Shown here piece after piece: positions 51,408 to 60,364 of a stretch of 64,000 bases of DNA. A program made the translations under genes and the position numbers. Numbering within the stretch: position 1 is the stretch's first letter; each line of letters begins with the position of its first letter. Below the pieces are notes generated by a model. It worked only from the letters and a program-made list of their open reading frames with translations. It was not told where the DNA came from and searched no databases. Source of the DNA: Haloactinospora alba (GTDB taxonomy: Bacteria; Actinomycetota; Actinomycetes; Streptosporangiales; Streptosporangiaceae); assembly GCF_006717075.1 (NCBI RefSeq), contig NZ_VFQC01000001.1, forward strand, positions 2,403,501-2,467,500, read 5' to 3'.

Positions 51408-51852
51408 CTATGACACCTCCAGGGCCCTTCCCAACTCGAGGCGCGCTTCCGACCACCGGAAGCGCGGCTCATACTCGGCAAGCGAGGCTACGCACCGTGC
51501 TCAGAGTGCGACGTCCCCGCGCCGCACCCGGCGTTACACCCGCTAACCGCTACCACTGCCTCAGCATAAGCGACGAACGCGCGGCCACGGTGGTGGAGGT
51601 GACATGGAAGACCGGTGGTGGCGACGGAAAGTGAATGCCGCACGGCAACCGCCACCCCACGGTCACGGCCCGCGCGCCCCGCCGCCGCGTGCTCCCGCAC
51701 CGCCACGCACACGACCTCCCCGCCGCGGAGGACACCCACACACCCGGAAACACGCCGCCGCGGAATCCGCTGCGCACACCCCTTCCACGTGACAGACTGG
51801 CCCGGGAAGAGGTCACTGTTACGGACACCACCAGCGAGGGACGTGACCCGCT
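51408..51852. other. Divergent intergenic region upstream of the SpoIIE-type gene
   Basis: No convincing gene. A perfect 10-bp inverted repeat CGCGCTTCCG-N5-CGGAAGCGCG (51442-51466) lies 35 bases upstream of the SpoIIE-type start and is a candidate operator or attenuator. The rest is GC-rich with weak coding signal in every frame. Confidence 0.5.
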
Positions 51853-52173
51853 ATGCTCCATACCCACCTGACAGGGGATTCACAGCAGGTAACCGTCAGA
51901 CTCCACGACGAGTTCAACGCCCTGTCACGGCTGTGTATCGAACGCTGTGTCCACGACGCGTGGAGGTGCGCGGAACACCTCGGGTTCCGCGTCACCACGG
52001 GGCTCGTGGAGCGCCTCGCTCGGGAGCGCCTACACGCCGTGCTCAACTCCGAGCCCTCCCCGAGGGCACGCGTCGGCGCCTCCGCTTCCGCGGCCGCGGT
52101 ACCGGAGTCCCGCCGGGAGTCCTCGCCCGGAGATTCCCGGAATCAGCCATGGAACGGACCATACGTGCAATAG
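51853..52173 (+). CDS. Three-helix-bundle dimerization-domain protein
   Basis: 106 residues. The first 60 (VTVRLHDEFNALSRLCIERCVHDAWRCAEHLGFRVTTGLVERLARERL) fit the actinobacterial three-helix bundle dimerization domain as I remember it; the rest is Ser/Ala/Arg-rich and disordered. Third-position GC supports coding from the ATG at 51853. Function is unknown. It is followed after 10 bases by a larger gene and may be co-transcribed with it. Confidence 0.65.
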   Translation: MLHTHLTGDSQQVTVRLHDEFNALSRLCIERCVHDAWRCAEHLGFRVTTGLVERLARERLHAVLNSEPSPRARVGASASAAAVPESRRESSPGDSRNQPWNGPYVQ

Positions 52174-52183
52174 GCTCGGAGGG

Positions 52184-53824
52184 GTGTCCGTACCGTCCCA
52201 CTCTTCCCAGCCAGATTCCGGGCCAGTGCCCAGCGCCGTTTTCGCTGAGATGCTGCGTGCCGCGCACACCCTGCTGTCAGTGCGCGAGCCCCTCGACGCC
52301 GAGGTGGGTGTCAGCGAGATGCTCGGGGCATGGTGGGCGCGGAAGATGCCCGGCGTCGACGTGGAACGCCGGCTCGGCGAGGGACTGGTCGCCCACGCTG
52401 CCGACTCCGGCACACCCGCCGGGTTGGCACTGCTCAGCGGGATCTCGGTACTCGGCACCTCCCAGCGTCAGCGCCGGCTCGCCGCGGAATCCGCGCGGAG
52501 CCTGCGGGCCCAGGGGGTTTCCGGCCCGTCCTGGACAACGTCCGTGGGAGAGGTACTGCCGCAGAGCGCCTACATATCGGGCACGAGGTACGGCGACACG
52601 GACGAGGTCATCTGCGTCTTCCGTTACGCTCCCACAGCCGGTACCGACGCGGCGCACCACGCTCTGATCGCGGCGATCGACCACAACAGTGGCGGCGTGC
52701 TCCGCGACGCCTGGGTGACCGCCAAACCCCAGCAGCTGATCGAACGCTGCGAGGAGCAGAAGAACCGCGACCCCATGTCCGTGTTCGCCGCGACCCGGCC
52801 GGAGCGCGCCCGCACCCTGTTGGAGAACGCCATCCAGCGCACCGACCAGGTACTGGGCGGGAAACCGGAGAACCCCGTCCGCAGTGTGGGTATCAGCGAG
52901 CAGGACCTGGCCGGCGGCTCCCTCGCAGCCCACCACGCGCTGACCCGGGCACGGGTGCGCTCCCTGCCGCGCGAGGCCGAGCCTCCGGCAGAGCCGGTGT
53001 GGCGCCCCGACCACCGGGCCGTTCTCGCGGCGCGCTTCCTGGCGTCCGAGGAGGCGGCCGAGCTCTCCGACTCCTATGCCGCCAGCCGGTGCGTCGACCA
53101 CATCATCGGTTACGGCTGCGACATCGACGCCGGGCGTCCCACGCGTGTCAGCCCGAGCAAGGTGGAAACGTTCCTGCTGAGCTGGCTACCGCGCCGTACG
53201 GTCCTGCTTCCCGAGGAGCAGGAGGCCATGCCGCACGTGCTGGCGGCATGGATCCGGTGGGCCGGAGCACGCAACGAGCTCCCGGAGTCCGCGGTCGGTG
53301 CCACACTCGACGCCCTGTGGAACTCCACCGCCGTCTTCACCAACACCTATCCGGACCCCGCCTCCTCGTTCGGCCTACGCCAGGAGGTGATCCGGCGGCT
53401 GCTCCCCGACGGGGACCTGGCGGCCCTCCCGCGGCGGATGTTCGCGTTCCCGCTGCTCACCAGTGACCTGCTCGCCGACTCGGCGCACGAGTTCGACCCG
53501 ACCACGCGGGAGGGGCGCCGGGCGCTGCTGAAGCTGGACCATTTCGGCCACTACGAGTCCCCGACGGAACACCGGGGCAAACACTCGGCGGGAGGCCGGA
53601 CACCCAGCAGCGGGGAGACCCCTTCGGAGGAGGACCTGGCAGCGCACGAACGGCTGGCCGAACGCTTGTGGCACGGCGATCCCCCCGCCCTGTGGAACGC
53701 TGCCCAGCGGCTGCTCGACCGGGGCTGCGGTCGCTCCGTGGTGCTGCAGGAACTGCTCGCGGTCCTCGCGGACACCGACGGTCACGACGAGGAGGAGCTG
53801 CGGGAGCGGTTGGAGAACTTATGA
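52184..53824 (+). CDS. Hypothetical 546-residue protein
   Basis: I do not recognise the family. It is soluble, alpha-rich with some beta, with MLRAAHTLLSVREPLDAEVGVSEMLGAWWARKMPGVDVE near the N-terminus, SVGEVLPQSAYISGTRYGDTDEVICVFRY, ALIAAIDHNSGGVLRDAWVT and TFLLSWLPRRTVLLPEE. The C-terminal 120 residues are acidic and likely flexible. The arrangement resembles uncharacterised actinobacterial proteins of about 500 residues without named domains. Start sites at 52184, 52226 and 52250 are possible; 52184 follows GGAGG too closely for certainty. It ends 6 bases into the convergent phosphatase gene. Confidence 0.7.
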   Translation: MSVPSHSSQPDSGPVPSAVFAEMLRAAHTLLSVREPLDAEVGVSEMLGAWWARKMPGVDVERRLGEGLVAHAADSGTPAGLALLSGISVLGTSQRQRRLAAESARSLRAQGVSGPSWTTSVGEVLPQSAYISGTRYGDTDEVICVFRYAPTAGTDAAHHALIAAIDHNSGGVLRDAWVTAKPQQLIERCEEQKNRDPMSVFAATRPERARTLLENAIQRTDQVLGGKPENPVRSVGISEQDLAGGSLAAHHALTRARVRSLPREAEPPAEPVWRPDHRAVLAARFLASEEAAELSDSYAASRCVDHIIGYGCDIDAGRPTRVSPSKVETFLLSWLPRRTVLLPEEQEAMPHVLAAWIRWAGARNELPESAVGATLDALWNSTAVFTNTYPDPASSFGLRQEVIRRLLPDGDLAALPRRMFAFPLLTSDLLADSAHEFDPTTREGRRALLKLDHFGHYESPTEHRGKHSAGGRTPSSGETPSEEDLAAHERLAERLWHGDPPALWNAAQRLLDRGCGRSVVLQELLAVLADTDGHDEEELRERLENL

Positions 53825-54694
53825 CCGGGGTTCCAGCATGCGTTCCCGCAGCTCCCGCACGGTGCGTTGGGAGATTCCCAGACCGTCGCGGACGTAGGCG
53901 TCGAACGAGCCGTGCAGGCGGTCCGCCTCCGCGAACGCCGTCTCCAGGTACTCCCGGCGCACTTCCACCAGCGGGAGGAAGGCTTCCGGGGCGAAGCCAT
54001 AGTTCCGGACCAGCAGGTGCGCCCAGTCCTCGAGCCCGCCCAGCCGCGCGTTGCTGGCGAGGTAGTCGGCGACGACCGTCTCCGTGGGGACGCCGAGCAG
54101 GCGCAGCAGGACCGCCGCCCCCCACCCGGTACGGTCCTTTCCCGCGCTGCAGTGGAACACGAGCGCCCCGGGCCCGGCCGCGGCCCGCTGGATGAGCTCC
54201 CGGTAACCGGAGCACGCCTCGTCGCTGGCGACGAGCATCCGGTTCACCCCGTGCATGAACCGCTCCGCCCCGTTGTCCGCCAGCAGTGCGTGGGCGCGCT
54301 CGGCGTCGGCGAGGAGGGTGACGAGGTCGGCGTTGGGGGAGGGAGCTTCCGGGGTGCCGCTGCTGCCCGGCGCGGGGGAACCGTGGGAGCGGGGCTCACG
54401 CTCTCCCGCCGGCGCGGACGGCGGGCTTTTGGTGGGCGTGACGTCCAGGGGCACGTACTCGGCTCCGTCCGGAATCCGGTCCGCCTCCCGCGCACGCTCC
54501 GTCTCCGTGCGGAGGTCGACCACCTGGCGCAGTCCCAGGGAACGCAGCGCCGCGAGGTCGGACTCCTCCAGCCTGTGCAGGGTACCCGCGCGGTAGAGCA
54601 CCCCGCTACGCACACGCTCCCCGTTATGTGTGGCATAGCCCCCGACGTCGCGAAAGTTGGGGGCCGCGGCAAGTATGGGTGAATTGTTCGTCAC
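53819..54694 (-). CDS. Protein tyrosine/serine phosphatase
   Basis: 291 residues of the dual-specificity phosphatase type (Y_phosphatase3). NFRDVGGYATHNGERVRSGVLYRAGTLHRL opens the domain and the catalytic loop is HCSAGKDRTG with Cys182 and Arg188. A Pro/Ser-rich insert of about 35 residues (85-122) interrupts the first half and is likely disordered. Related proteins dephosphorylate proteins or phosphoinositides; PtpB of Mycobacterium belongs to this group. GTG start at 54694 without a clear ribosome site. It overlaps the end of the 546-residue gene. Confidence 0.9.
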   Translation of the reverse strand: MTNNSPILAAAPNFRDVGGYATHNGERVRSGVLYRAGTLHRLEESDLAALRSLGLRQVVDLRTETERAREADRIPDGAEYVPLDVTPTKSPPSAPAGEREPRSHGSPAPGSSGTPEAPSPNADLVTLLADAERAHALLADNGAERFMHGVNRMLVASDEACSGYRELIQRAAAGPGALVFHCSAGKDRTGWGAAVLLRLLGVPTETVVADYLASNARLGGLEDWAHLLVRNYGFAPEAFLPLVEVRREYLETAFAEADRLHGSFDAYVRDGLGISQRTVRELRERMLEPRS

Positions 54695-54742
54695 GCCGGT
54701 GACAGTACACGCACTCCCCTACCGCGCGGGAGTCGCGTCCCC

Positions 54743-55462
54743 TCACGTTCCGCTCCGCAGGGCGGGGATCTGCTCGCTGGCCTCCTTGACGTCCTTGACC
54801 GTGTCGACCCCCCGCCAGAACGCGTTGATCCGGTACCCGAAGAGACGCCCCTCGGCCGCGAGATCCGGGAAGGTGGTGGCCTCGTGGTCTCCCTCCTCCG
54901 GAAGCAGCGCCAGGGCTTCCCGCTCGAAGACGTACACCCCCGCGTTGATCCAGAACGGCAGCAACGGGCTCTGCGTGAACCCCTCGATCGTGCCGTCCTC
55001 CGTCACGTCCACGATTCCCCAGTTCGTCCGGTACTGGGCGAGCGCCAACGTCGCCAGCCCGCCCTTCTCGCGGTGGTAGTCGGTGAACTCCTCCAGCGAG
55101 AACCACGTGAGAACGTCGCCGTTCAGGGCGTAGCAGGCTCCCTGGCCCTCCCGCAGACCGGAGGAGGCGTAACGCAGCGCCCCGCCGCGTCCCAACGGCT
55201 CCTCCTCGACCAGCAGTGTGATCTCGGGGCCACCGCGGCGGGTGTTGAGGTGCTCCCGCAGGACGTCGGCCTTGTACCCGCAGGAGACGACCACGTGTTC
55301 CACGCCGTACTCGGCGAGCCACTCCAGCTGGTAGTCGATGATCGGCCGGTCGGCCACCTCCACCATGGCTTTGGGGCGGGTGTCGGTGTAGGGACGCAGC
55401 CGGGTCGCCTGACCGCCGGCGAGGATGATGGCCTGGTTGATGGGAGTGGTGGATCGGTTCAT
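54743..55462 (-). CDS. Sugar-1-phosphate nucleotidyltransferase
   Basis: 239 residues of the nucleotidyltransferase (GT-A-like) fold. The nucleotide motif is ILAGGQATRLRPYTDTRPKAMVEVADRPIIDYQLEW, followed by VVSCGYKADVLREHL, EEPLGRGGALRYA and ALNGDVLTW with the metal-binding Asp. Such enzymes make NDP-sugars (GDP-mannose, dTDP-glucose or UDP-glucose types) for walls or natural products; the exact sugar is unclear. The ATG at 55462 is the family start; a longer frame upstream is not credible. No other sugar genes neighbour it. Confidence 0.9.
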   Translation of the reverse strand: MNRSTTPINQAIILAGGQATRLRPYTDTRPKAMVEVADRPIIDYQLEWLAEYGVEHVVVSCGYKADVLREHLNTRRGGPEITLLVEEEPLGRGGALRYASSGLREGQGACYALNGDVLTWFSLEEFTDYHREKGGLATLALAQYRTNWGIVDVTEDGTIEGFTQSPLLPFWINAGVYVFEREALALLPEEGDHEATTFPDLAAEGRLFGYRINAFWRGVDTVKDVKEASEQIPALRSGT

Positions 55463-55499
55463 GCCAGCGGAGGTTAACAGGACGTGCCGTCGTGTCACG

Positions 55500-55672
55500 C
55501 CCAGCTCCTTGTCCGGTGGACGCTGGCCGCCACGAGCGGCGCGCCCAGCACCGCGCCGACGGGCCGGTCGGGAATGCGCAGCGGATCCTCCGCCGGGAGG
55601 CCGGGAAACACCGCCGGGCCGCGCTGGGGCGCCGCGCACGCGTCCATCGGAGGGCTTACACAGGACCTACCC
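55500..55672. repeat. Dispersed palindromic element, copy C
   Basis: About 165 bp between the nucleotidyltransferase and AAA+ genes. Its left end matches copies A and B over about 35 bases at roughly 80%, and its right end shares GCGCACGCGT and GGGCTTA with copy A at similar spacing. It may be a MITE or the remnant ends of an insertion sequence. Confidence 0.5.
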
Positions 55673-58102
55673 TTGGGTGACCTCGGCGTAAGCGTTGCGG
55701 ACGTCCTCGCGGGTGACCACGGTGAGTTCCGCGGCGGTGGCGGAGTTCCCGTAGTCCTGGGAGACACGCAGGTCCCGGTGAGCGCACGCTTTCTCGAACA
55801 GCGAGCGGACGAACCGGCCGTTACCGAGTTCGTCGATCCAGCCGGCGGAACAGACGTAGTCGAAGATCCGCCGGAGGTCCGCGCGCGCCGCCTCCTCGAA
55901 AACGTCGCCGGCGCTCTCCGCCACACCGTCGGCGATCTCGGTCAGCTCGCCGGGAGTGTAGCTGGGGAAACCCACGCGGATGTTGAAGCGGGAGGAGAGG
56001 CCGGAGTTGCTCGCGAGGAACCGCTCCATCTCCGCGGGGTAGCCGGCGAGCACGACCACGAGTCTGGAACGGTCGTCCTCGGCGCGTTTCAGCAGGGTCT
56101 GCACCGCCTCGGCCCCGAACGCGTCGCCGCCGCTGTATCCGGGGTTGTCCAGGGAGTAGGCCTCGTCCACGAACAGCACGCCCCCCAGTGCCCGGTCGAC
56201 GAGCTTCCCGGTCTTGATCGCGGTCGCTCCCAGGTGCTCGCCGACCAGGTCCAGACGCTGCGCCTCGACGACATCCGGGCGGCTGAGCAGTCCCAGGGCG
56301 GCGAAGACCCGTCCGAGGATGCGTGCCACCGAGGTCTTGCCGGTGCCGGGCGGTCCGGTGAAGACGAAGTGCCGCATCGGCGGCTGGTTCCGCAGCCCCT
56401 GCTCCTCGCGCAGCTTGGCCACCTGCAGCTGTGCCACGATCGAGCGGACCTGGCGTTTGACCGGTTCCAGACCGATCATGTCGTCCAGCTCGGCCAGTGC
56501 CTCCTCCACGTCCGGAGGCTCCGCGAAACCGGAGAGCCGTCCGGTCAGTTCGGTGAAAGCGCTCGTGATGTCCGTGGCGCGCACCGTGACCAGCTCTCCG
56601 GTGTCCGGTCGGTTCCTGCCCTGCTGCGCGGTGACGACGCGCACGTCGCGGGCCTCGGTCGCCTTCTCGACGAGCGAGCGGGCGAACCGTCCGTTGCCCA
56701 GTTCGTCGACGACCTCCCGTTGCTGGACCTGCTCGAACCTCCGTTGCAGCGCGGGCCGCGCCTCCTCCGCGATGGCCTCGCCGCGCTGTTCCAGCAGTGA
56801 TTCCGCGATGCGCTGCAGCTCCGCCGCGGAGAAGCTGGGAAACGTGACACGGGTGTCGAACCGGGACGCCAGACCCGGGTTGGAGGCCAGGAAACGCTCC
56901 ATCTCGTCCCGGTAGCCCGCCAGGATGATCACCAACCCGTTGCGGTCGTCCTCGGCGCGTTTCAGCAGGGTCTGCACCGCCTCGTTCCCGAAGCGGTCGG
57001 GTTGCCCGTCCCCGTCGTTCACCAGGGAGTACGCCTCGTCGACGAACAGCACCCCGCCCAGGGCACTGTCGATGAGCTGGTTGGTCTTGATCGCGGTCGC
57101 TCCCAGGTACTCCCCCACCAGGTCGGCGCGTTGCGCCTCGACGACGCGGGAGGAGGGCAGGAGTCCGAAGGCGTGGAAAACCCGCGCCAGTGTGCGCGCC
57201 ACGCTGGTTTTCCCCGTTCCGGGAGGCCCGGAGAACACCAGGTGGCGTAACGGCCGTTCCACGCTGTAGCCCGCATCGGCACGCAGCCGGGCCGCTTCGA
57301 TGGAGGCGGCGAGCGCGCGCACCTCCTGCTTCACCGGCTCGAGCCCGATCATGTTCTCGAGTTCGGCCAGGGCCTCGTCCGCCGAGACGGCCGGGGGATC
57401 GTCCCCGTCACCCGGCGCGTTCGCGGCGGACGGCCCGCTGGCACCGCGTGCCGGCACGGTCGAACCGGGGCGGAACCGGGGGCGCCGGTTGGCGTCGTCC
57501 GGTCGTCGGGTGGCGGTGCCGTCCCGGTTGTGCATGCCGCGGCGCAACCGGTAGGCGGCCACGAACCGCCATCCCAGCGCCGCGCCGGACGCCGCCGCCG
57601 TGAGGACGAGCCCCAGCGCTGGTGGGAACGCCGAGGTGAGCATCCCGGCCAGCGCCACCGCCAGTCCCACGATGAGCCCGACGAGCAGAGCGAGCAGGGT
57701 CGTGTGCCACACCGGGAACTCGGGGATCCGGGTGGCCACCACCGAAACCGACAGCGGTAACAGCGGTAACAGCAGCAGGACCGCCGAGTCGGCGGTGGGG
57801 ATCGGGACCTGGAACAGCACGAAGGCGAGCCCCAGCCACACCAGGCTCACCGACGTCGTCGCCACGGCCTCCGTGGAGCGCATCAACGCCGCGAACACCA
57901 GGAGGGACGCGAGTGTCACACCGACGGCTGCCGGGACCGGGACTCCGAGGAGGAACGCCAGAACGGCGACAGCCACAATGACAGCAGCGCCCGCGAGCAG
58001 GCGGTTGCGTGGCGGATGCCGGTAGTAGCGGGCGCGGAGGCGTTCCACCGGGGACGTCTGTCGTGGCTCCCGACCCGTTCGGGAGTGGTCCGCACTCGGC
58101 AT
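55667..58102 (-). CDS. Membrane-anchored protein with two CbxX/SpoVK-type AAA+ domains
   Basis: 811 residues. Residues 34-180 hold several membrane helices and a short linker follows. Two tandem AAA+ modules of the CbbX/SpoVK type come next: the first with Walker A SGPPGTGKTS (292-300) and Walker B VLFVDEAYSL (351-360), the second with Walker A TGPPGTGKTS (582-591) and a matching Walker B. Both keep AGY-type sensor and Arg-finger regions. Similar single-module proteins are rubisco activases or type VII secretion EccA partners. A two-module membrane-anchored form suggests a remodelling motor for a membrane or secreted complex. No ESX genes are nearby. Confidence 0.9.
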   Translation of the reverse strand: MPSADHSRTGREPRQTSPVERLRARYYRHPPRNRLLAGAAVIVAVAVLAFLLGVPVPAAVGVTLASLLVFAALMRSTEAVATTSVSLVWLGLAFVLFQVPIPTADSAVLLLLPLLPLSVSVVATRIPEFPVWHTTLLALLVGLIVGLAVALAGMLTSAFPPALGLVLTAAASGAALGWRFVAAYRLRRGMHNRDGTATRRPDDANRRPRFRPGSTVPARGASGPSAANAPGDGDDPPAVSADEALAELENMIGLEPVKQEVRALAASIEAARLRADAGYSVERPLRHLVFSGPPGTGKTSVARTLARVFHAFGLLPSSRVVEAQRADLVGEYLGATAIKTNQLIDSALGGVLFVDEAYSLVNDGDGQPDRFGNEAVQTLLKRAEDDRNGLVIILAGYRDEMERFLASNPGLASRFDTRVTFPSFSAAELQRIAESLLEQRGEAIAEEARPALQRRFEQVQQREVVDELGNGRFARSLVEKATEARDVRVVTAQQGRNRPDTGELVTVRATDITSAFTELTGRLSGFAEPPDVEEALAELDDMIGLEPVKRQVRSIVAQLQVAKLREEQGLRNQPPMRHFVFTGPPGTGKTSVARILGRVFAALGLLSRPDVVEAQRLDLVGEHLGATAIKTGKLVDRALGGVLFVDEAYSLDNPGYSGGDAFGAEAVQTLLKRAEDDRSRLVVVLAGYPAEMERFLASNSGLSSRFNIRVGFPSYTPGELTEIADGVAESAGDVFEEAARADLRRIFDYVCSAGWIDELGNGRFVRSLFEKACAHRDLRVSQDYGNSATAAELTVVTREDVRNAYAEVTQG

Positions 58103-58218
58103 TCCCCTGACCCTCTCCCTCCTCGTCTCGTACTCGGTCGGTGCGGCGCTGCCGCCCCGTCCGCGTTCCCGGAAACCGGGTTACCTGCCGGTGGTGGGAG
58201 GCGGAGCCGTGCACCGGT

Positions 58219-58905
58219 TCAGAGCAGCGGAAGCTGGGCGCCACGGTTGGGCTTGGGTTTGCGCAGGTGTCGCCACCGCGGCAGCCGGTCCATGTACGAC
58301 CAGCTCACCCGGTGGTGGGGAGTGGGCCCGTGCTCCCCCAGAGCCGCGCGGTGCACGGGTGAGGGGTAGCCGACGGCGGTGGCGAACCCGTAGCCCGGGT
58401 AGTGCCCGTCCAGGCCCGCCATGAACGTGTCGCGTTCCACCTTGGCCAGGACGGACGCCGCGGCGACCGACACGCAGGAGAGGTCGGCCGCCACTTCGGT
58501 ACGTACCCGCCAGGGCGGCCCGAGGTAGTCGTGCCTGCCGTCCAGGAGGACCGTGTCGGGCCGCTCGCGCAGCCCTTCCAGCGCGCGGTTAGCTGCCACG
58601 CGCAGGGATTCGGTGAGCCCGAGCTCGTCGATCTCGGCCGGCTCCGCCCGCCCGAACGCGTAGTCTCCGACCCAGGTGCGGAGGAGGTCGTCGACCTCCG
58701 CGCGGCGTTTGGGGGTGAGCTTCTTGGAGTCGGTCAGCCCTGCGGGAGGCGCGGTTCCGTCGGTGACGGCGGCGCACACGAGCACCGGACCCGCCCAGGC
58801 TCCCCGTCCCACTTCGTCGACTCCGGCGATGACGCCGGCGCCGTTCTCGGACAGTTCGTGTTCCAACGCGTAACTGGGCGTTGGGTTCGAGGAGGTGTCG
58901 GCCAC
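58219..58905 (-). CDS. rnhB: Ribonuclease HII
   Basis: 228 residues. [20 protein letters not shown] carries the first two catalytic acids (Asp30, Glu31), [10 protein letters not shown] a third, and [13 protein letters not shown] the fourth. It cleaves RNA in RNA:DNA hybrids and removes single ribonucleotides from DNA. The GTG start is chosen because the family homology begins a few residues after it; the upstream frame is not coding. The gene has its own short gap from the upstream-transcribed neighbours. Confidence 0.95.
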   Translation of the reverse strand: MADTSSNPTPSYALEHELSENGAGVIAGVDEVGRGAWAGPVLVCAAVTDGTAPPAGLTDSKKLTPKRRAEVDDLLRTWVGDYAFGRAEPAEIDELGLTESLRVAANRALEGLRERPDTVLLDGRHDYLGPPWRVRTEVAADLSCVSVAAASVLAKVERDTFMAGLDGHYPGYGFATAVGYPSPVHRAALGEHGPTPHHRVSWSYMDRLPRWRHLRKPKPNRGAQLPLL

Positions 58906-59160
58906 TTCGCCGAGGATAGTGGCAGCGTACCTGTTCCCAAAGCGCGGTCGGTGGCAGGTCCGGGATCCGTCGCGGCCGGGCGGGGTGGAACGCGCCGCTC
59001 GGACTCCGCGGCACGCTCCCTGACGGGATGTGCCGGTACCGACAACAGCTCCGGAAAATCGCGTTGGGCGCGGAAGAGCGGCCCCCGTTCCCCTATGCTG
59101 AGAACAGCCCGCACAGAGCCTGCTGGGCAGGGGAAGCCGACGCACTTAAGGAACAGCCGC

Positions 59161-59808
59161 ATGTCCGCCGCCTCCAGTGACGAGGATTCGGTCGCCAAAC
59201 TCATCGAGATCTCGCACCGGCCCACGGTCGGGCAACGACTCATCTCGTGGGCGTCCCGCCCACCCGGTCGTCTCTACATACCGGCCTGCGTCGTCGTGGC
59301 TCTCGTCCTGCTGCACGAGGACAGCGTTCCCGGCGGCCACCTGACCAGCTTCGTCCTGGGCATGGGCGGCGGTGCGTTCCTGGCGGGAATGGGCGCGCTA
59401 CGGCTGGGTATCGCGTTGACGGTGGCCCGGCCGATGATCCGTTACTACTGGTTGCGCTGGATCTCCGCTCCGGCCATCGCTCTGCTCACCCTGGGTCTCT
59501 CCGTCGCCGACGTCCCCCTCACCTCACGGGTCGAGGCCTCCAGCGCGCAGCTCACCGAGGTGCGCGCTACGGCGGACTCCTCGACCACCCTTCCGATGGG
59601 CGGGGAGTGGGCCGGGTGGTACCCGCTGCGGGCGGTATCGGTCTCGGACGGGATCACCAGGTACACGATCCGGGGAGCGGGGCTCCTCCACACGTCGGGC
59701 CTGGCCTACAGCACCGAGGCGCTCCCGACCGGAACCTTCATAGACGGGCAGGACAGCGTGGTTTACGAACACGTCTCCGGCAACTGGTACTCCTGGACCG
59801 AATACTGA
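59161..59808 (+). CDS. Hypothetical membrane protein
   Basis: 215 residues, not assigned to a family. A short cytoplasmic start (SDEDSVAKLIEISHRPTVGQRL) precedes about three membrane helices (YIPACVVVALVLL, FVLGMGGGAFLAGMGALRLGIAL, ISAPAIALLTLGLSVADV), followed by an 80-residue soluble domain with a beta pattern (ITRYTIRGAGLLHTSGLAYSTEA). The ATG at 59161 is preceded by AAGGAAC. It is divergent from rnhB. Confidence 0.75.
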   Translation: MSAASSDEDSVAKLIEISHRPTVGQRLISWASRPPGRLYIPACVVVALVLLHEDSVPGGHLTSFVLGMGGGAFLAGMGALRLGIALTVARPMIRYYWLRWISAPAIALLTLGLSVADVPLTSRVEASSAQLTEVRATADSSTTLPMGGEWAGWYPLRAVSVSDGITRYTIRGAGLLHTSGLAYSTEALPTGTFIDGQDSVVYEHVSGNWYSWTEY

Positions 59809-59946
59809 GTTCCCCGGATTCCGGGTGGCGTTTCTCACTACCAGACTTCACCCATCACAGGCGTATCTCTCACTTTCCTTTTATCCGGTATCGGTAATCC
59901 TGGGCGCAGCTTTTGATTCAGAGCCGAATCGAGGGGCGGATACGCC

Positions 59947-60141
59947 ATGAACGAATTCATGATGACCCTGCATCTGCGCGTCTACGACGCTGTCATGGCA
60001 CTGCGCCGCGCCCGCCTGCGGGGCGACGCGGAACTGTGCGAAGCCCAGGCCGGGGAGATCGAGGACCTCGTGGAGATCGCCGCCCGGCACGGGATCGACA
60101 TCGACGGAGGCTACGACGCACTGGCCCACGCCGGAGTGTGA
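59947..60141 (+). CDS. Hypothetical 64-residue helical protein
   Basis: A short gene with a GAGGGG site before the ATG and strong third-position GC. The product is helical and amphipathic (LRVYDAVMALRRARLRGDAELCEAQAGEIEDLVEIAARHG). I do not recognise a family. It lies between a membrane protein and the convergent SPFH operon. Confidence 0.6.
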   Translation: MNEFMMTLHLRVYDAVMALRRARLRGDAELCEAQAGEIEDLVEIAARHGIDIDGGYDALAHAGV

Positions 60142-60287
60142 CCCACCCCACCACTTCCGGTGCACCCTCGCCCGAGACCGCGGACCCACCGAACGGAGGG
60201 AAGGCCACTGTCGGGGCGGCCGGCCGGCCCCCTGGCAGTTCAATTCCACGCAATACCGCAGGAAATTGTCTCTTTCGGCAAGACAAA

Positions 60288-60321
60288 CGGCCGGGGAATC
60301 CTGTATGGATTCTCCCGGCCG
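60288..60321 (-). terminator. Strong terminator of the SPFH operon
   Basis: A near-perfect stem of about 14 bp (one bulge) with a 5-base loop (60302-60306). Read on the minus strand it is followed by TTTGTCTT, giving one of the few T-rich tails in this window. It lies 44 bases after the stop of the SPFH gene. Confidence 0.75.
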
Positions 60322-60364
60322 CGCTCGTTTCCACGGGAAAAGCACCACGGCTCTTCCCGCTCGT

